The translations under genes and the position numbers were made by a program. A DNA stretch of 64,000 nucleotides from Phocoena phocoena (lineage: Eukaryota > Chordata > Mammalia > Artiodactyla > Phocoenidae): positions 28,853,818 to 28,917,817 of the forward strand of contig NC_089239.1 of the NCBI RefSeq assembly GCF_963924675.1, read 5' to 3'. The notes beneath the pieces were generated by a model. That model saw nothing but the letters and a program-made list of their open reading frames with translations, did no database searches and was not told the DNA's origin. This document shows, piece after piece, positions 51,501 through 62,433 of this stretch; positions within the stretch are counted from its first letter, which is position 1, and each line of letters opens with the position of its first letter.

Positions 51501-51807
51501 GAGTAATTGGTCCCATTGTGACACCAGCCTTCTTCGGCTGAACTGCTTGAAGCCATAAAGCTTTTGTAAATAAAGCGTAATAAGTAATGCGCAGGTAGGT
51601 GTGAGTAATGTGCAGTTGGGGTAAGCCTGGAGACATGATGTATCCTGCCCCAGGTAGTCCTGCAGCTAGAGAAAGGCATATTCTGCTGATCACAGGAGAC
51701 GTTAACATAATGCTGATCACAACACATAATTCAGAGCTTTCACATGTCAGTTTTGCCCTAAAAACTAAGAACTGACACACACAAAAAAATAAATTGCAAA
51801 ACTATAC
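48521..51807. other. Unassigned sequence
   Basis: No gene supported. A (TG)n-rich spot lies at 49,330-49,349. The interval 50,060-50,480 ('gagtttcccaagaagcagac', 'cacctcaattagtcactgg') has the look of a dispersed mammalian repeat but I cannot name it. A MIR-like antisense fragment may lie near 48,940-49,030. Confidence 0.4.
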
Positions 51808-51839
51808 TGAAAGGTTCTTTTTTTTTTTGAAAGGTTCTT
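51808..51839 (-). mobile_element. Probable tail-only retroinsertion with 12-bp duplication
   Basis: The 12-mer 'tgaaaggttctt' occurs at 51,808-51,819 and 51,828-51,839 with only T residues between. This is the layout of a LINE-1 target-site duplication around an antisense poly-A tail with no body. Slippage-mediated duplication is the alternative. Confidence 0.6.
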
Positions 51840-51856
51840 GATGACAGAATCTACAT

Positions 51857-52015
51857 ATAATTCATTCATTCATCCAGTCAAAAATCTGTGTTAAGCTACT
51901 TCTCTTTGCAGGACAAGGCACCAAGTACTGGAAATACAGCAGTAACAAGACAGAGATGGTCCTGCCTTTGTTAAACTTATATTTTAATTAGGAAGATGGG
52001 GAGACTCATAACAAA
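51857..52015 (-). mobile_element. L2 3' end, antisense
   Basis: 'attcattcattcatccagtc', 'ggaaatacagcagtaacaag' and 'gatggtcctgcctttgttaa' are, in order, the reverse complement of the L2 3' terminus. Confidence 0.75.
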
Positions 52016-52727
52016 ATCATCATGAATCAGGGAACCATCTGGATGGCTTCTGTTAGTCATTAAAGTAAAAGTAAACATATATAATGTTGCCATAAATAAT
52101 GTTATACTGGAAAAAAAATAATCTTATACTGAGCAAGGTCACCTCAGCTACAGCATGATGCATAGATTTGAAAGCACCCAGTTTACATGTAGTGAGACTG
52201 GAGAGGGAATGGTAGTCATGTGGAATAGGGTACCACCATTCTCTTGAGACATGAGTAGACTTATATATGTTGAGAAGTAAAAGCAGCAGGGGTTGGAATA
52301 TTCTAGAGGGTGTTAGTAAACAATGGCTGTGGAGTCTGGGTGCTCTGGTCTCCAAACCAGCAGCATCCCATGGTGCTGGACACCGTTCTAGCCTCATGGG
52401 GTTACTGTGAGGTTTAGCGAGTTACCTTGCACAATGAGAAATTATCTATGATAGCATTCAGAGTAGTGCTGTATACTGGAAACATGACGAGACACACAGA
52501 ACATTTCACATTTTCTAAACGTTCTTTCTTATCCTGTTTGGTCCTGCTGAGCTTCCTGAATCTGTTTTCCCATAATTTGGAAAAATCTTGGATATCTCTC
52601 CCCAAATTGCTTCTTCTCTCTCTCTCCTTTTTGTGGCTCAAGTTATACACATTTTAAAATTCTGTGACATAAGTTTCTTCTTTATATTTTAAAGATTCTT
52701 TAGAAGAAGTTACATGGAAAGCTGACA
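52016..52727. other. Unassigned sequence
   Basis: Nothing recognised between the L2 tail and the ancient LINE-1 that follows. Confidence 0.5.
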
Positions 52728-52847
52728 TTTGAACAAAAATGATGGAAACCAGGAGACAATGGGTGGGAAAATAAGCACTGGGGGAAAATAAAAACTGACG
52801 CATCAGAGTTCCATCCACAGGGAAATATCCTGTAAAAATGAAGGCTG

Positions 52848-53198
52848 GGGCTTCCCTGGTGGTGCAGTGGTTAAGAATCCACCTGCCAGTGCAGGGGACA
52901 CGGGTTTGAGCCCTCGTCCAGGAAGATCCCACATGTCGCAGAGCAAATAAGCCCACGTGCCATAACTACTGAGCCTGCACTCTAGAGCCTGCAAGCCACA
53001 ACTACTGAGCCCACGTGCCACAGCTATTGAAGCCTGCATGCCTAGAGCCTGTGCTCTGCAATAAGAGAAGCTGCCGCAACAAGAAGCCCACGCACCACAA
53101 CAAAGAGTAGCCCCCACTCGCCACGACTAGAGACAGCCTGCACACAGAAAGACCCAACACAGCCCAAAATAAATAAATTAAATAAATAAACTTTTAAA
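52848..53198 (+). mobile_element. Long CHR-2-like tRNA-derived SINE
   Basis: This copy is about 350 bp, longer than the other five, with the same kind of head ('gggcttccctggtggtgcag') but a different body: 'ccacaactactgagcccacg', 'gaagctgccgcaacaagaag', 'cgccacgactagagacagcc', ending in a AAAT-rich tail. The duplicated target 'aaaaatgaaggctg' lies at 52,834-52,847 and 53,199-53,212. This form is shared more widely among whales, hippos and ruminants, so it is probably older than the short copies. It sits in an ancient LINE-1 ORF1. Confidence 0.93.
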
Positions 53199-53631
53199 AA
53201 AAATGAAGGCTGAATAAAGATGGTTTCAGAAACAAAAAATGGAACTTACCACAAGCAGAACAAACTTATATGAAATACTAAAGAACATGAAAAATAAAAT
53301 GTTCCTAATTAGCATGGAAATGTACAAAGGAATGATGAATGCTGGTAAGGTTAAATCAGGGAGTAAATACAAGTAAATATTGAAAATAGAACAAGAACGA
53401 CAACGTCTGTGGTACTTAAAATGTCTGTTAAATTAAAATAGTAGCTCAACTACTGCATATAATGGGGAAAATATACTTGAAAGATTTTAAGGTCCTTGCA
53501 CTTTCTGAAAAGTGAAAAGGGTAATAATTTAGGGTATACTAAATCCAAGTACTCACTCTAGAGTTACCATTAAAAAAATCAAAGAACAGGTTACTATCAA
53601 GCTAGTATACTGTGAATGTCAATAATAATAA

Positions 53632-53632
<1 letters not shown>

Positions 53633-53670
<38 letters not shown>
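53633..53670. repeat. Compound microsatellite (TC)n(TA)n
   Basis: TC units from 53,633 pass into TA units at about 53,655 and end at 53,670, followed by a short GATA run. Confidence 0.95.
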
Positions 53671-53958
53671 AATAGATAGATAAAATCTCATTGTAGGTAT
53701 ATAAACCCAATATCCAAGTTAAAGACAAAATTAAGCAGATTAGATTTTTAAAAACATGCTGGTCACAGGAACACACATTGAATATAAGGGCATAAGATCT
53801 TGAAAGTAAAATGATAACGAAAACCTAGATGAACTTCAGGCAAGAAGTTTACCAGACACAAGGAGGAATATTTTATGCTGATCCATGGAACAATTTAATA
53901 AGATCAATACAGTTTCAATTTGGTATGTACTAATAATATAAAATAAAAACATTTAAAG

Positions 53959-54149
53959 TAATAAACAACAAGGTCCTACTATATAGCACAGGGAACTATA
54001 TTCAATATCCTGTGATAAAACACAATGGAAAAGAATATTAAAAAAGAATGTGTGTATAAATATATATGAATAACTGAATCACTTTGCTGTATAGCAGAAA
54101 TTAACACAACATTGTAAATCAATTATACTTCAATTTTTTTTAAAAAAAG
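53959..54149 (+). mobile_element. LINE-1 3' end, 5'-truncated
   Basis: 'atatagcacagggaactata', 'cactttgctgtatagcagaa' and 'aatcaattatacttcaattt' match an artiodactyl/cetacean LINE-1 tail of the same type as the outer element at 14,945. A 9-bp target 'catttaaag' flanks it (53,950-53,958 and 54,150-54,158). Confidence 0.88.
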
Positions 54150-55099
54150 CATTTAAAGCAAAAACCGAAAGATTTAAAGAAGAAATTAATTCACCATTGT
54201 GGTGTACTAATTTAATACACCTCAATCAGTGATTACAGATAAGCTGAGGCAAATGTTATTAGAAAGAATATTTGAATATGATTAACAAACTTGACCTAGT
54301 TGACTTACACATATTGTTACACCCAAGAAATTATAGATACATTTTTTTCAAGCACAATGAACATTTGCCAGAATGTACTGTATGGTGAACCATAAAGCAA
54401 CTCTCGATGAATTCCAAAATCTGAAAATAAATACAACCTATTTTTTTAACTATGGTGTACTTGAGTTAGAATTCAGTAATGAAAACATAACTAAGGATTC
54501 CTCAAAGTCCCAAAATTAAATAATATACTTCTAAATAACACAGGGGTCAATTAGAAATCACAACAGAAATTCAAAACACTTAAAATGAATAATGATAACA
54601 AACTGTCCAACAAAAGTACATTACGTCAAAATGTGACTGATGTAGATAAGACCCTGCTTAGGTGGTAATTTAAAGCCTTTAATGCAGACATTAGATCAAT
54701 GGTTTTCCAGCCTTCACTTTCTAAGTATTCATTTGAAAATCTTACAGAAAGAATAGCAACTTAACCTTCCCCTAAATAGGAGAAAGAAAATATTAAAATA
54801 AGAACAGATATTAAAGAGACAAAATCAATATACAATAAAAAATAACAATGGCAAAGATACTGTTCTTTGACAAAGCTAACAAAATGTACAAACTTCCAGA
54901 AAGATGGATAGAGTATAAAATACAAATAGCAAAATAAAACTAAACAAAAAATTATAGTATCAGTTCATATACTACAAATGGTAAAAAGATAGGTCAACTA
55001 CGGTCTGCTGGCAGTATTTCTGGCAACTAGGGGAATAAGTCTTTTAATCTTAAAGGGGGATTAAACTGCATATCAAAGCATCCACGACAGAGAGACCTT

Positions 55100-55110
55100 C
55101 AAGATGGCGG
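55100..55110 (+). promoter_or_regulatory. YY1-like site at the LINE-1 5' end
   Basis: 'caagatggcgg' fits the YY1 consensus core (AAGATGGC). In human LINE-1 a YY1 site at the same place, close to the 5' end, fixes the transcription start. Here it lies about 10 bases into the element in the same orientation. Confidence 0.7.
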
Positions 55111-56404
55111 AGGAGTAAGACGTGGACATAACCTTACTCACCACAAATACATCAGAAATACATCTACATGTGGAACAACTCCTACAGAACACCTACTGAA
55201 TGCTGGCAGAAGACCTCAAACCTCCCAAAAGGCAAGAAACTCACCATGTACCTGGGTAGGGCAAAGGAAAAAGAAAAAAACAGAGACAAAAGGATAGGGA
55301 CGGTACCTGCACCAGTGGGAGGGAGCTGTGAAGGAGAAAAGGTTTCCACACACTGGGAAGCGCCTTTGCAGGCAGGGACTGCGGGTGGCGGAGTGGGGGA
55401 GCTTCCGAGCCGCGGAGGAGAGCGCAGCCACAGGGGTCCAGAGGGCAAAGCGGAGAGATTCCCGCACAGAGGATCAGTGCCGACCGGCACTCACCAGCCA
55501 GAGAGGCTTGTCTGCTCACCCGCCGGGGCGGGCGGGGCTGGGAGCTCAGGCTTGGGCTTCAGAGATCAGACCCCAGGGAGAGGACTGGGGTTGGCTGCGT
55601 GAACACAGCCTGAGACGGCTAGTGTGCCACAGCTAGCTGGGACAGAGTCCGGGAAAAAGTCTGGACCTGCCTAAGAGGCAAGAGACGATTGTTGCGGGAT
55701 GTGCAAGGAGAGGGGATTCGGAACACAGCCTAAACAGCTTCAGAGACGGGTGCGATCTGCAGCTATCAGCGCGGAAACCAGAGATGGGCATGAAACGCTA
55801 AGGCTGCTCCTGCAGCCACCAAGAAGCCTCTGTGCGAGCACAGGTCACTCTCCACACCTCCCCTCGCAGGAGCCTGTGCAGCCTGAAAGGGCCAGGTCCC
55901 ATGATCCAGAGACAACTTCCCTGGGAGAACACATGGTGCGCCTCAGGCTGGTGCAACGTCATGCCAGCATCTGCCACTGCAGGCTCACCCCGCATTCTGT
56001 GCCCCTCCCTCCCCTGGGCCTGAGTGAGGCAGAGCCCCTTGATCAGCCACTCCTTTAACCCCATTTGTCTGGGTGAGGAACATACGCCCTCAGGCGACCT
56101 ACACACAGAGGCGGGTCCAAATGCAAAGCTTAACCCCAGGGGCTGTGCGAACAAAGAAGAGAAAGGGAAATCTCTCCCAGCAGCCTCAGGAGCAGTGGAT
56201 TAAATCTCCACATCACCCTGATGTACCCAGCATCTCTGGAATACCTGAATAGACAAAAAATCATTCCAAAATTGAGGCGGTGGACTTTGGGAGCAACTGT
56301 AGACATGGGGTTTGCTTTCTGCATCTAATTTGTTCCTGGCTTTATGTTTATCTTAGTTTTGTATTTAGAGCTTATTATCATTGGCAGATTTGTTTATTGA
56401 TTTG

Positions 56405-56825
56405 GTTGCTCACTTCCTCCTTTTTTTTTTTATATAGAGATATACATTTTTTCCTTTTTCTCTTTTTGTGGGTGTGTATGTGTATGCTTCTTTGTGTGAT
56501 TTTGTCTGTATAGCTTTGCTTTTACCACTTGTCCTAGGATTCTGTCTGTTTGGATTTTTTTTTCCTTTTTTTTTTTTTTAACTATAGTTTGCAGTGTTTG
56601 TTATCATTGGTGTATTCGTTTTCTGGTTGGGTTGCTCTCTTATTTCTTCCTTTCTTTTTTTTTTCATTTTTTTATTATTTTTAATTTTTTTATTTCTAAT
56701 AATTATTTTTTATTTTAATAGCTTTATTTTACTTTACTTCTTTCTTTCTTTCCTTCCTTCCTTCCTTCCTTTCTTTCTTTCTTTCTTTCTCTGTCTTTCT
56801 CTTTCTTTTTTTCTCTTTTCTTCTG
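56405..56825 (+). repeat. Pyrimidine/T-rich tract in LINE-1 5' UTR
   Basis: A T-dominated segment that includes (TTCC)n and (CTTT)n runs at about 56,745-56,800. Similar T-rich stretches occur in 5' UTRs of related LINE-1 copies as I recall them, so it is likely a family feature that has expanded by slippage. Confidence 0.8.
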
Positions 56826-57323
56826 AGCCATGTATCTAACAGGGTGGTCCTACAGCCAGCTGTCAGGCCTGTGCCTCTGAGGTGCGTGAGCTGAGTTCAG
56901 GACATTGGTCCACCAGAGATCTCATGGCTCCACATAATATCAGATGGCAAAAGCTCTCCCAGAGATCTCCATCTCAACGCTAAGACCCAGCTCAACTCAA
57001 CGACCAGCAAGCTACAGTGCTGGACACCCTATGCCAAAAAAATAGCAAGACAAGGACACAACCCAACCCATTAGCAGAGAGGCTGCCTAAAATCATAAGA
57101 AGGTCACAGATACCCCAAAACACACCACCGGACGTGGTCCTGCCCACCAGAAAGACAAGATCCAGCCTCATCCGCCAGAACACAGGCAACAGCCCCCTCC
57201 ACCAGGAAGCCTACACAACCGACTGAACCAACCTTACCCACTGAGGGCAGACACCAAAAACAACAGGAACAACAAACCAGCAGACTGCGAAACTCAGACC
57301 CCAAACACAGTAAGGTAAGCAAA

Positions 57324-58213
57324 ATGAGAAGACAGAGAAACACACAGCAGATGAAGGAGCAAGGTAAAAACCCACCAGACCAAACAAATGAGGAGGAAAT
57401 AGGCAGTCTACCTAAAAAAGAATTCAGAATAATGATAGTAAAGATGATCCAAAATCTTGGAAAGAGAATGGAGAAAATACAAGAAACATTTAACAAGGAC
57501 GTAGAAATACAGAGCAAACAAACAATGATGAACAACACAATAAATGAAGTTAAAAATTCTCTAGAAGGAATCAGTAGCAGAATAACTGAGGCAGAAGAAT
57601 GGATAAGTGACCTGAAACATATAAGAGTGGAAATAACTACTGCAGAGCAGAATAAAGAAAAAAAATGAAAAGAATTGAGGACAGTCTTAGACACCTCTGG
57701 GACAACATTAAACACACCAGCATTCAAATTATAGGGGTCCCAGAAGAAAAAGAGAAAAGGAAAGGGACTGAGAAAATATCTGAAGAGATTAAAGTTGAAA
57801 ACTTCCTGAATATGGGAAAGGAAATAGTCAATCAAGTACAGGAAACGCAGAGAGTCCCATAAAGGATAAATCCAAGGAGAAAAACGACAAGACACATATT
57901 AATCAAACTATCAAAAATTAAATACAAAGAAAAAATATTAAAAGCAGCAAGGGAAAAAAAACAAATAACATACAAGGGAATCCCCATAAGGTTACTAGCT
58001 GATCTTTCAGCAGAAACTCTGCAAGCCAGAAGGGAGTGCCAGGACATATTTAAAGTGATGAAATGGAAAATACTACAACCAAGATTATTCTAACCAGAAA
58101 GGATCTAATTCAGATTTGACGGAGAAATTAAAACCTTTACAGACAAGCAAAAGCTAGGAGAATTGAGCACCACCAAGCCAGCTTTACAACAAATGCTAAA
58201 GGAACTTCTCTAG
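57324..58213 (+). pseudogene. LINE-1 ORF1 (copy B), frameshift and three stops
   Basis: The ATG follows 'aacacagtaaggtaagcaaa'. The coiled-coil half is open to residue 114 (KRMEKIQETFNKDVEIQSKQ, ISSRITEAEEWISDLK). A frame change occurs in the A8 run near 57,655-57,665, a typical homopolymer slip. The RNA-binding half continues in another frame (IQIIGVPEEKEKRKGTEKIS) up to a TAA at 57,860-57,862. Two more TAA codons at 58,091 and 58,106 precede the natural TAG at 58,211. ORF1 would normally encode the RNA-coating chaperone of LINE-1. Confidence 0.93.
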
Positions 58214-58271
58214 GCAGGAAACACAAGAGAAGGAAAAGACCTACAGTAACAAACCCAAAACAATTAAGAAA

Positions 58272-61200
58272 ATGGTAATAGGAACACACATATTGATAAT
58301 TACCCTACATTTAAATGGATTAAATGCTCCAACCAAAAGACACAGACTGGCTGAATGGATACAAAAACAAGACGCTTATATAGGCTGTCTACAAGAGACC
58401 CACTCCAGACCTAGGGACACATATAGACTGAAAGTGAGGGGATGGAAAAAGATATTCCATGCAAATGGAAATCAAATAAAGCTGGAGGAGCAATTCTCAT
58501 ATCAGACAAAATAGACTTTAAAATAAAGACTATTACAAGAGGCAAAGAAGGACACTACATAATGATCAAGGGATCGATCCAAGAAGAATATGTAACAATT
58601 ATAACTATTTATGCACTCAGCATAGGAGCATCTCAATACATAAGGCAAATGCTAACAGCCATAAAAGGGGAAATTAACAGTAACACAATCATAGTAGGGA
58701 ACTTTAACACCTCACTTCCACCAATGGACAGATCATCCAAAATGAAAATAAATAAGGAAACACAAGCTTTAAATGATACATTAAACAAGATAAACTTATT
58801 TGATATTTACAGGACATTCTATCCAAAAACAACAGAATACACTTTCTTCTCAAGTGCTCATGGAACATTCTCCAGGATAGATCATATCTTGGGTCACAAA
58901 TCAAGCCTTGGTAAATTTAAGAAAATTGAAATCGTATCAAGTATCTTTTCCAACCACAACGCTGTGAGACTAGATATCAATAACAGGAAAAAATATGTAA
59001 AAAATACAAACACATGGAGGCTAAACAATACACTACTTAATAACCAAGAGATCACTGAAGAAATCAAAGAGGAAATTAAAAAATACCTAGAAACAAATGA
59101 CAATGAAAATACGACGACCCAAAACCTATGGGATACAGCAAAAGCTGTTCTAAGAGGAAATTTTATAGCAATACAATCCTACCTCGAGAAACAAGAAAAA
59201 TCTCAAATAAACAACCTAACCTTACACCTAAAGCAATTAGAGAAAGAAGAACAAAAAAATATCAAAGTTAGCAGAAGGAAAGAAATCATAAAAGTCAGAT
59301 CAGAAATAAATAAAGGAAACAATAGCAAAGCTCAATAAAACTAAAAGCTGGTTCTTTGAGAAGATAAACAAAATTGATAAACCATTAGACAGACTCATTG
59401 AGAATAAAAGGGAGAAGAGTCAAATCAATCGAATTAGAAATGAAAAAGGAGAGGTAACAACAGACACTGCAGAAATACAAAGGATCATGAGAGATTACTA
59501 CATGCAACTATATGCCAGGGAAGTGGACAACCTGGAAGAAATGGACAAATTCTTAGAAAAGCACAACCTTCCAATACTAAACCAGGAAGAAATAGAAAAT
59601 ATAAAGAGACCAATCACAAGTACTGAAATTGAGACTGTGATTAAAAATCTTGCAACAAACAAAAGCCCAGGGCCAGAAGCCTTCGCAGGTGAATTCTATC
59701 AAACATTTAGAGGAGAGCTAACACCTATCCTTCTCAAACTCTTCCAAAATATAGCAGAGGGAGGAATACTCCCAAACTCATTCTACAAGGCCACTATCAC
59801 CCTGATACCAAAACCAAATTTATCACACAAAACAGAAAACTACAGGCCAATATCACTGATGAACACAGATGCAAAAATCCTCAACAAAATACTAGCAAAC
59901 AGAATCCAACAGCACATTAAAAGGATCATACACCATGATCAAGTGGGGTTTATCCCAGGAATGCAAGGATTCTTCAATATACGCAAATCTATCAATGTGA
60001 TAAACCATATTAACAAATTGAAGGAAAAAAACCATATGATCATCTCAATAGATGCAGAAAAAGCTTTCAACAAAATTTAACGCCCATTTATGATAAAAAC
60101 CCTCCAGAAAGTAGGCATAGAGGGAACTTACTTCAACATAATAAAGGCCATATATGACAAACCTACAGAGAAAATCATTCTCAATGGTGAAAAACTGAAA
60201 CCATTTCCTCTAAGAAATGGAACAAAACAAAGCTGTCCACTCTCACCACTATTATTCAACATAGTTTTGGAAGTTTTAGCCACAGCAATCAGAGAAGAAA
60301 AAGAAATAAAAGGAATCCAAATTGGAAAAGAAGAAGTAAAGCTACCACTGTTTGCAGATCACATGATATTATACACAGAGAATCCTAAAGATGCTACCAG
60401 AAAAGTACTAGAGCTAATCAATGAATTTGGTAAATAGCAGGATACAAAATTAATGCACAGAAATCCCTTGAATTCCTATACACTAATGATAAAAATTCTG
60501 AAAGAGAAATTAAAGAAACACTCCCATGTACCACTGCAACAAAAAGAATAAGATACCTAGGGATAAACCCACCTAAGGAGAAAATAGAACTGTATGCAGA
60601 AAACTAGAAAACACTGATGAAAGAAATTAAAGGCGATACAAACAGATGGAGAAATATACCATGTTCTTGTATTGGAAAAAATAAAAACTGTGAAAATGAC
60701 TCTACTACCCAAAGCAATCTACGGATTCGATGCAATCCCTATCAAACTACCAATGGCATTTTTCACAGAACTAGAACAAAAAATTTCACAATTTGTATGG
60801 AAACACAAAAGACCCCAAATAGCCAAAGCAATCTTGAGAAAGAAAAACGAAGCCAGAGGAATCAGGCTCCTGGACTTCAGACTATACTACAAAGCTATAC
60901 TAATAAAGACACTATGGTACTGGCACAAAAACAGAAATATAGATCACTGAAACAGGATAGAAAGCCAGAGATAAACCCATGCACATATGGTCACCTTATT
61001 TTTGATAAGGGAGGCAAGAATATACAATGGAAAAAAGACAGCCTCTTCAATAAATGATGTTGGGAAAACTGGAGAGTTACATGTAAAAGAATGAAATTAG
61101 AACACTCCCTAACACCATACACAAAAATAGACTCAAAATGGATTAAAGACCTAAATGTAAGGCCAGACACTATAAAACTCTTAGAGGAAAACATAGGCAG

Positions 61201-62067
61201 GACACTCTATGACAGAAATCACAGCAAGATCCTTTTTGACCCACCTCCTAGAGAAATGGAAATAAAAATAAACAAATGGGACCTGATAAAACTTCAAAGC
61301 TTTTGCACAGCAAAGGAAACCATAAACAAGACCAAAAGACAACCCTCAGAATGGGAGAAAATATTTGCAAATGAAGCAACTGACAAAGGATTAATCTCCA
61401 AAATTTACAAGCAGCTCATGCAGTTCAATATCCAAAAAACAAACAACCCACTCCAAAAATGGGCAGAAGACCTAAATAGACATTTCTCCAAAGAAGATAT
61501 ACAGACTGCCAACAAACACATGAAAAAATGCTCAACATCATTAATCATTAGAGAAATGCACATCAAAACTACAATGAGATATCATCTCACACCAGTCAGA
61601 ATGCCATCATCAAAAAATCTAGAAACAATAAATGCTGAAGAGGGTGTGGAGAAAAGGGAGCACTCTTGCACTGCTGGTGGGGATGTAAATTGGTTCAGCC
61701 ACTATGGAGAACAGTATGGAGGTTCCTTAAAAAACTACAAATAGAACTACCATATGACCCAGCAATCCCACTACTGGGCATATACCCTGAGAAAACCATA
61801 ATTCAAAAAGAGTCAGTTACCAACATATTCATTGCAGCTCTATTTACAATAGCCCGGAGATGGAAACAAACTAAGTGTCCATCATCAGATGAATGGATAA
61901 AGAAGATGTGCCACATACATACAATGGAATATTACTCAGCCATAAAAAGAAACGAAACTGAGCTATTTGTAATGAGGTGGATGGACCTAGAGTCTGTCAT
62001 ACAGAGTGAAGTAAGTCACAAAGAGAAAGACAAATACCGTATGCTAACACATATATATGGAATTTAA
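58272..62067 (+). pseudogene. LINE-1 ORF2 (copy B), catalytic substitutions and frameshifts
   Basis: ORF2 starts MVIGTHILIITLHLNGLNAP, the endonuclease N-terminus. The frame changes near 58,480, and the endonuclease continues to 59,338. The expected GDFN motif reads GNFN (Asn codon 58,700-58,702), and the expected SDH reads SNH (Asn codon 58,952-58,954). Two metal/catalytic aspartates are therefore lost. The reverse-transcriptase block (59,487-60,437) shows [19 protein letters not shown] and [20 protein letters not shown] interrupts it at 60,078, and the catalytic FADD reads FADH (His codon 60,360-60,362). More frame changes follow near 60,430, 60,650 and 61,620. The C-terminus ends YRMLTHIYGI. 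Confidence 0.94.
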
Positions 62068-62414
62068 GAAAAAAAAATGTCATGAAGAACCTAGGGGTAA
62101 GACAGGAATAAAGACACAGACCTACTAGAGCATGGACTTGAGCATACAGGGAGGGGAAAGGGTAAGTTGTGCTGAAGTGAGAGAGTGGCATGGACATATA
62201 TACACTACCAAACGTAAAATAGCTAGTGGGAAGCAGCCACATAGCACAGGGAGATGAGCTCGGTGCTTCGTGACCACCTAGAGGGGTGGGATAGGGAGGG
62301 TGGGAGGGAGGGAGACGCAAGAGGGAAGAGATATGGGAACATATGTATATGTATAACTGATTCACTTTGTTATAAAGCAGAAACTAACACACCATTGTAA
62401 AGCAATTATACTCC

Positions 62415-62420
62415 AATAAA
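62415..62420 (+). promoter_or_regulatory. LINE-1 polyadenylation signal (copy B)
   Basis: AATAAA three bases before the A tail (62,424-62,433), same layout as in copy A. Confidence 0.85.
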
Positions 62421-62433
62421 GATTAAAAAAAAA

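Larger units (their letters stand above)
52728..55015 (+). mobile_element. Ancient LINE-1, interrupted by a SINE and a LINE-1 tail
   Basis: It begins in the ORF1 C-terminus ('ggaaaccaggagacaatggg', then across the SINE 'gaaggctgaataaagatggt'), passes through an inter-ORF spacer, then decayed ORF2 endonuclease sequence (53,720-53,940). After a LINE-1 tail at 53,959 it resumes with 'aaacttgacctagttgactt', 'gccagaatgtactgtatggt' and 'aggggtcaattagaaatcac', typical of the endonuclease to linker region. No frame of useful length survives. It ends shortly before copy B. Confidence 0.65.
55091..57323 (+). promoter_or_regulatory. LINE-1 5' UTR and internal promoter region (copy B)
   Basis: About 2.2 kb precede ORF1. 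The proximal 600 bp are GC-rich and CpG-dense (55,370-55,560, with 'gagccgcggaggagagcgca' and 'ccgccggggcgggcggggct'), unlike the A+T-rich surroundings, consistent with a LINE-1 internal RNA polymerase II promoter normally silenced by methylation. The distal part contains a long pyrimidine tract. Open frames here (for example 55,168-55,602) are by-products of the GC-rich sequence. Whether it still drives transcription cannot be told from sequence. Confidence 0.8.
55091..62433 (+). mobile_element. LINE-1 copy B, near full length, both ORFs broken
   Basis: This 7.3-kb element holds a 5' UTR (55,091-57,323), ORF1 (57,324-58,213), ORF2 (58,272-62,067) and a 3' UTR ending in a 10-base A tail. It is the only copy here that reaches the 5' end of LINE-1, since 'aagatggcggaggag' lies within about 20 bases of its start. 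I looked for but did not find a convincing target-site duplication between the sequence before 55,091 and that after 62,433. Lesions in both ORFs make it immobile. The element shares its 3' UTR type with copy A. Confidence 0.95.

Noticed and set aside
55168..56058. Frames of 100-144 codons suggesting a GC-rich gene
   Set aside because: They lie in the LINE-1 5' UTR, on both strands and in several frames at once, as expected of CpG-rich sequence with few stop codons.
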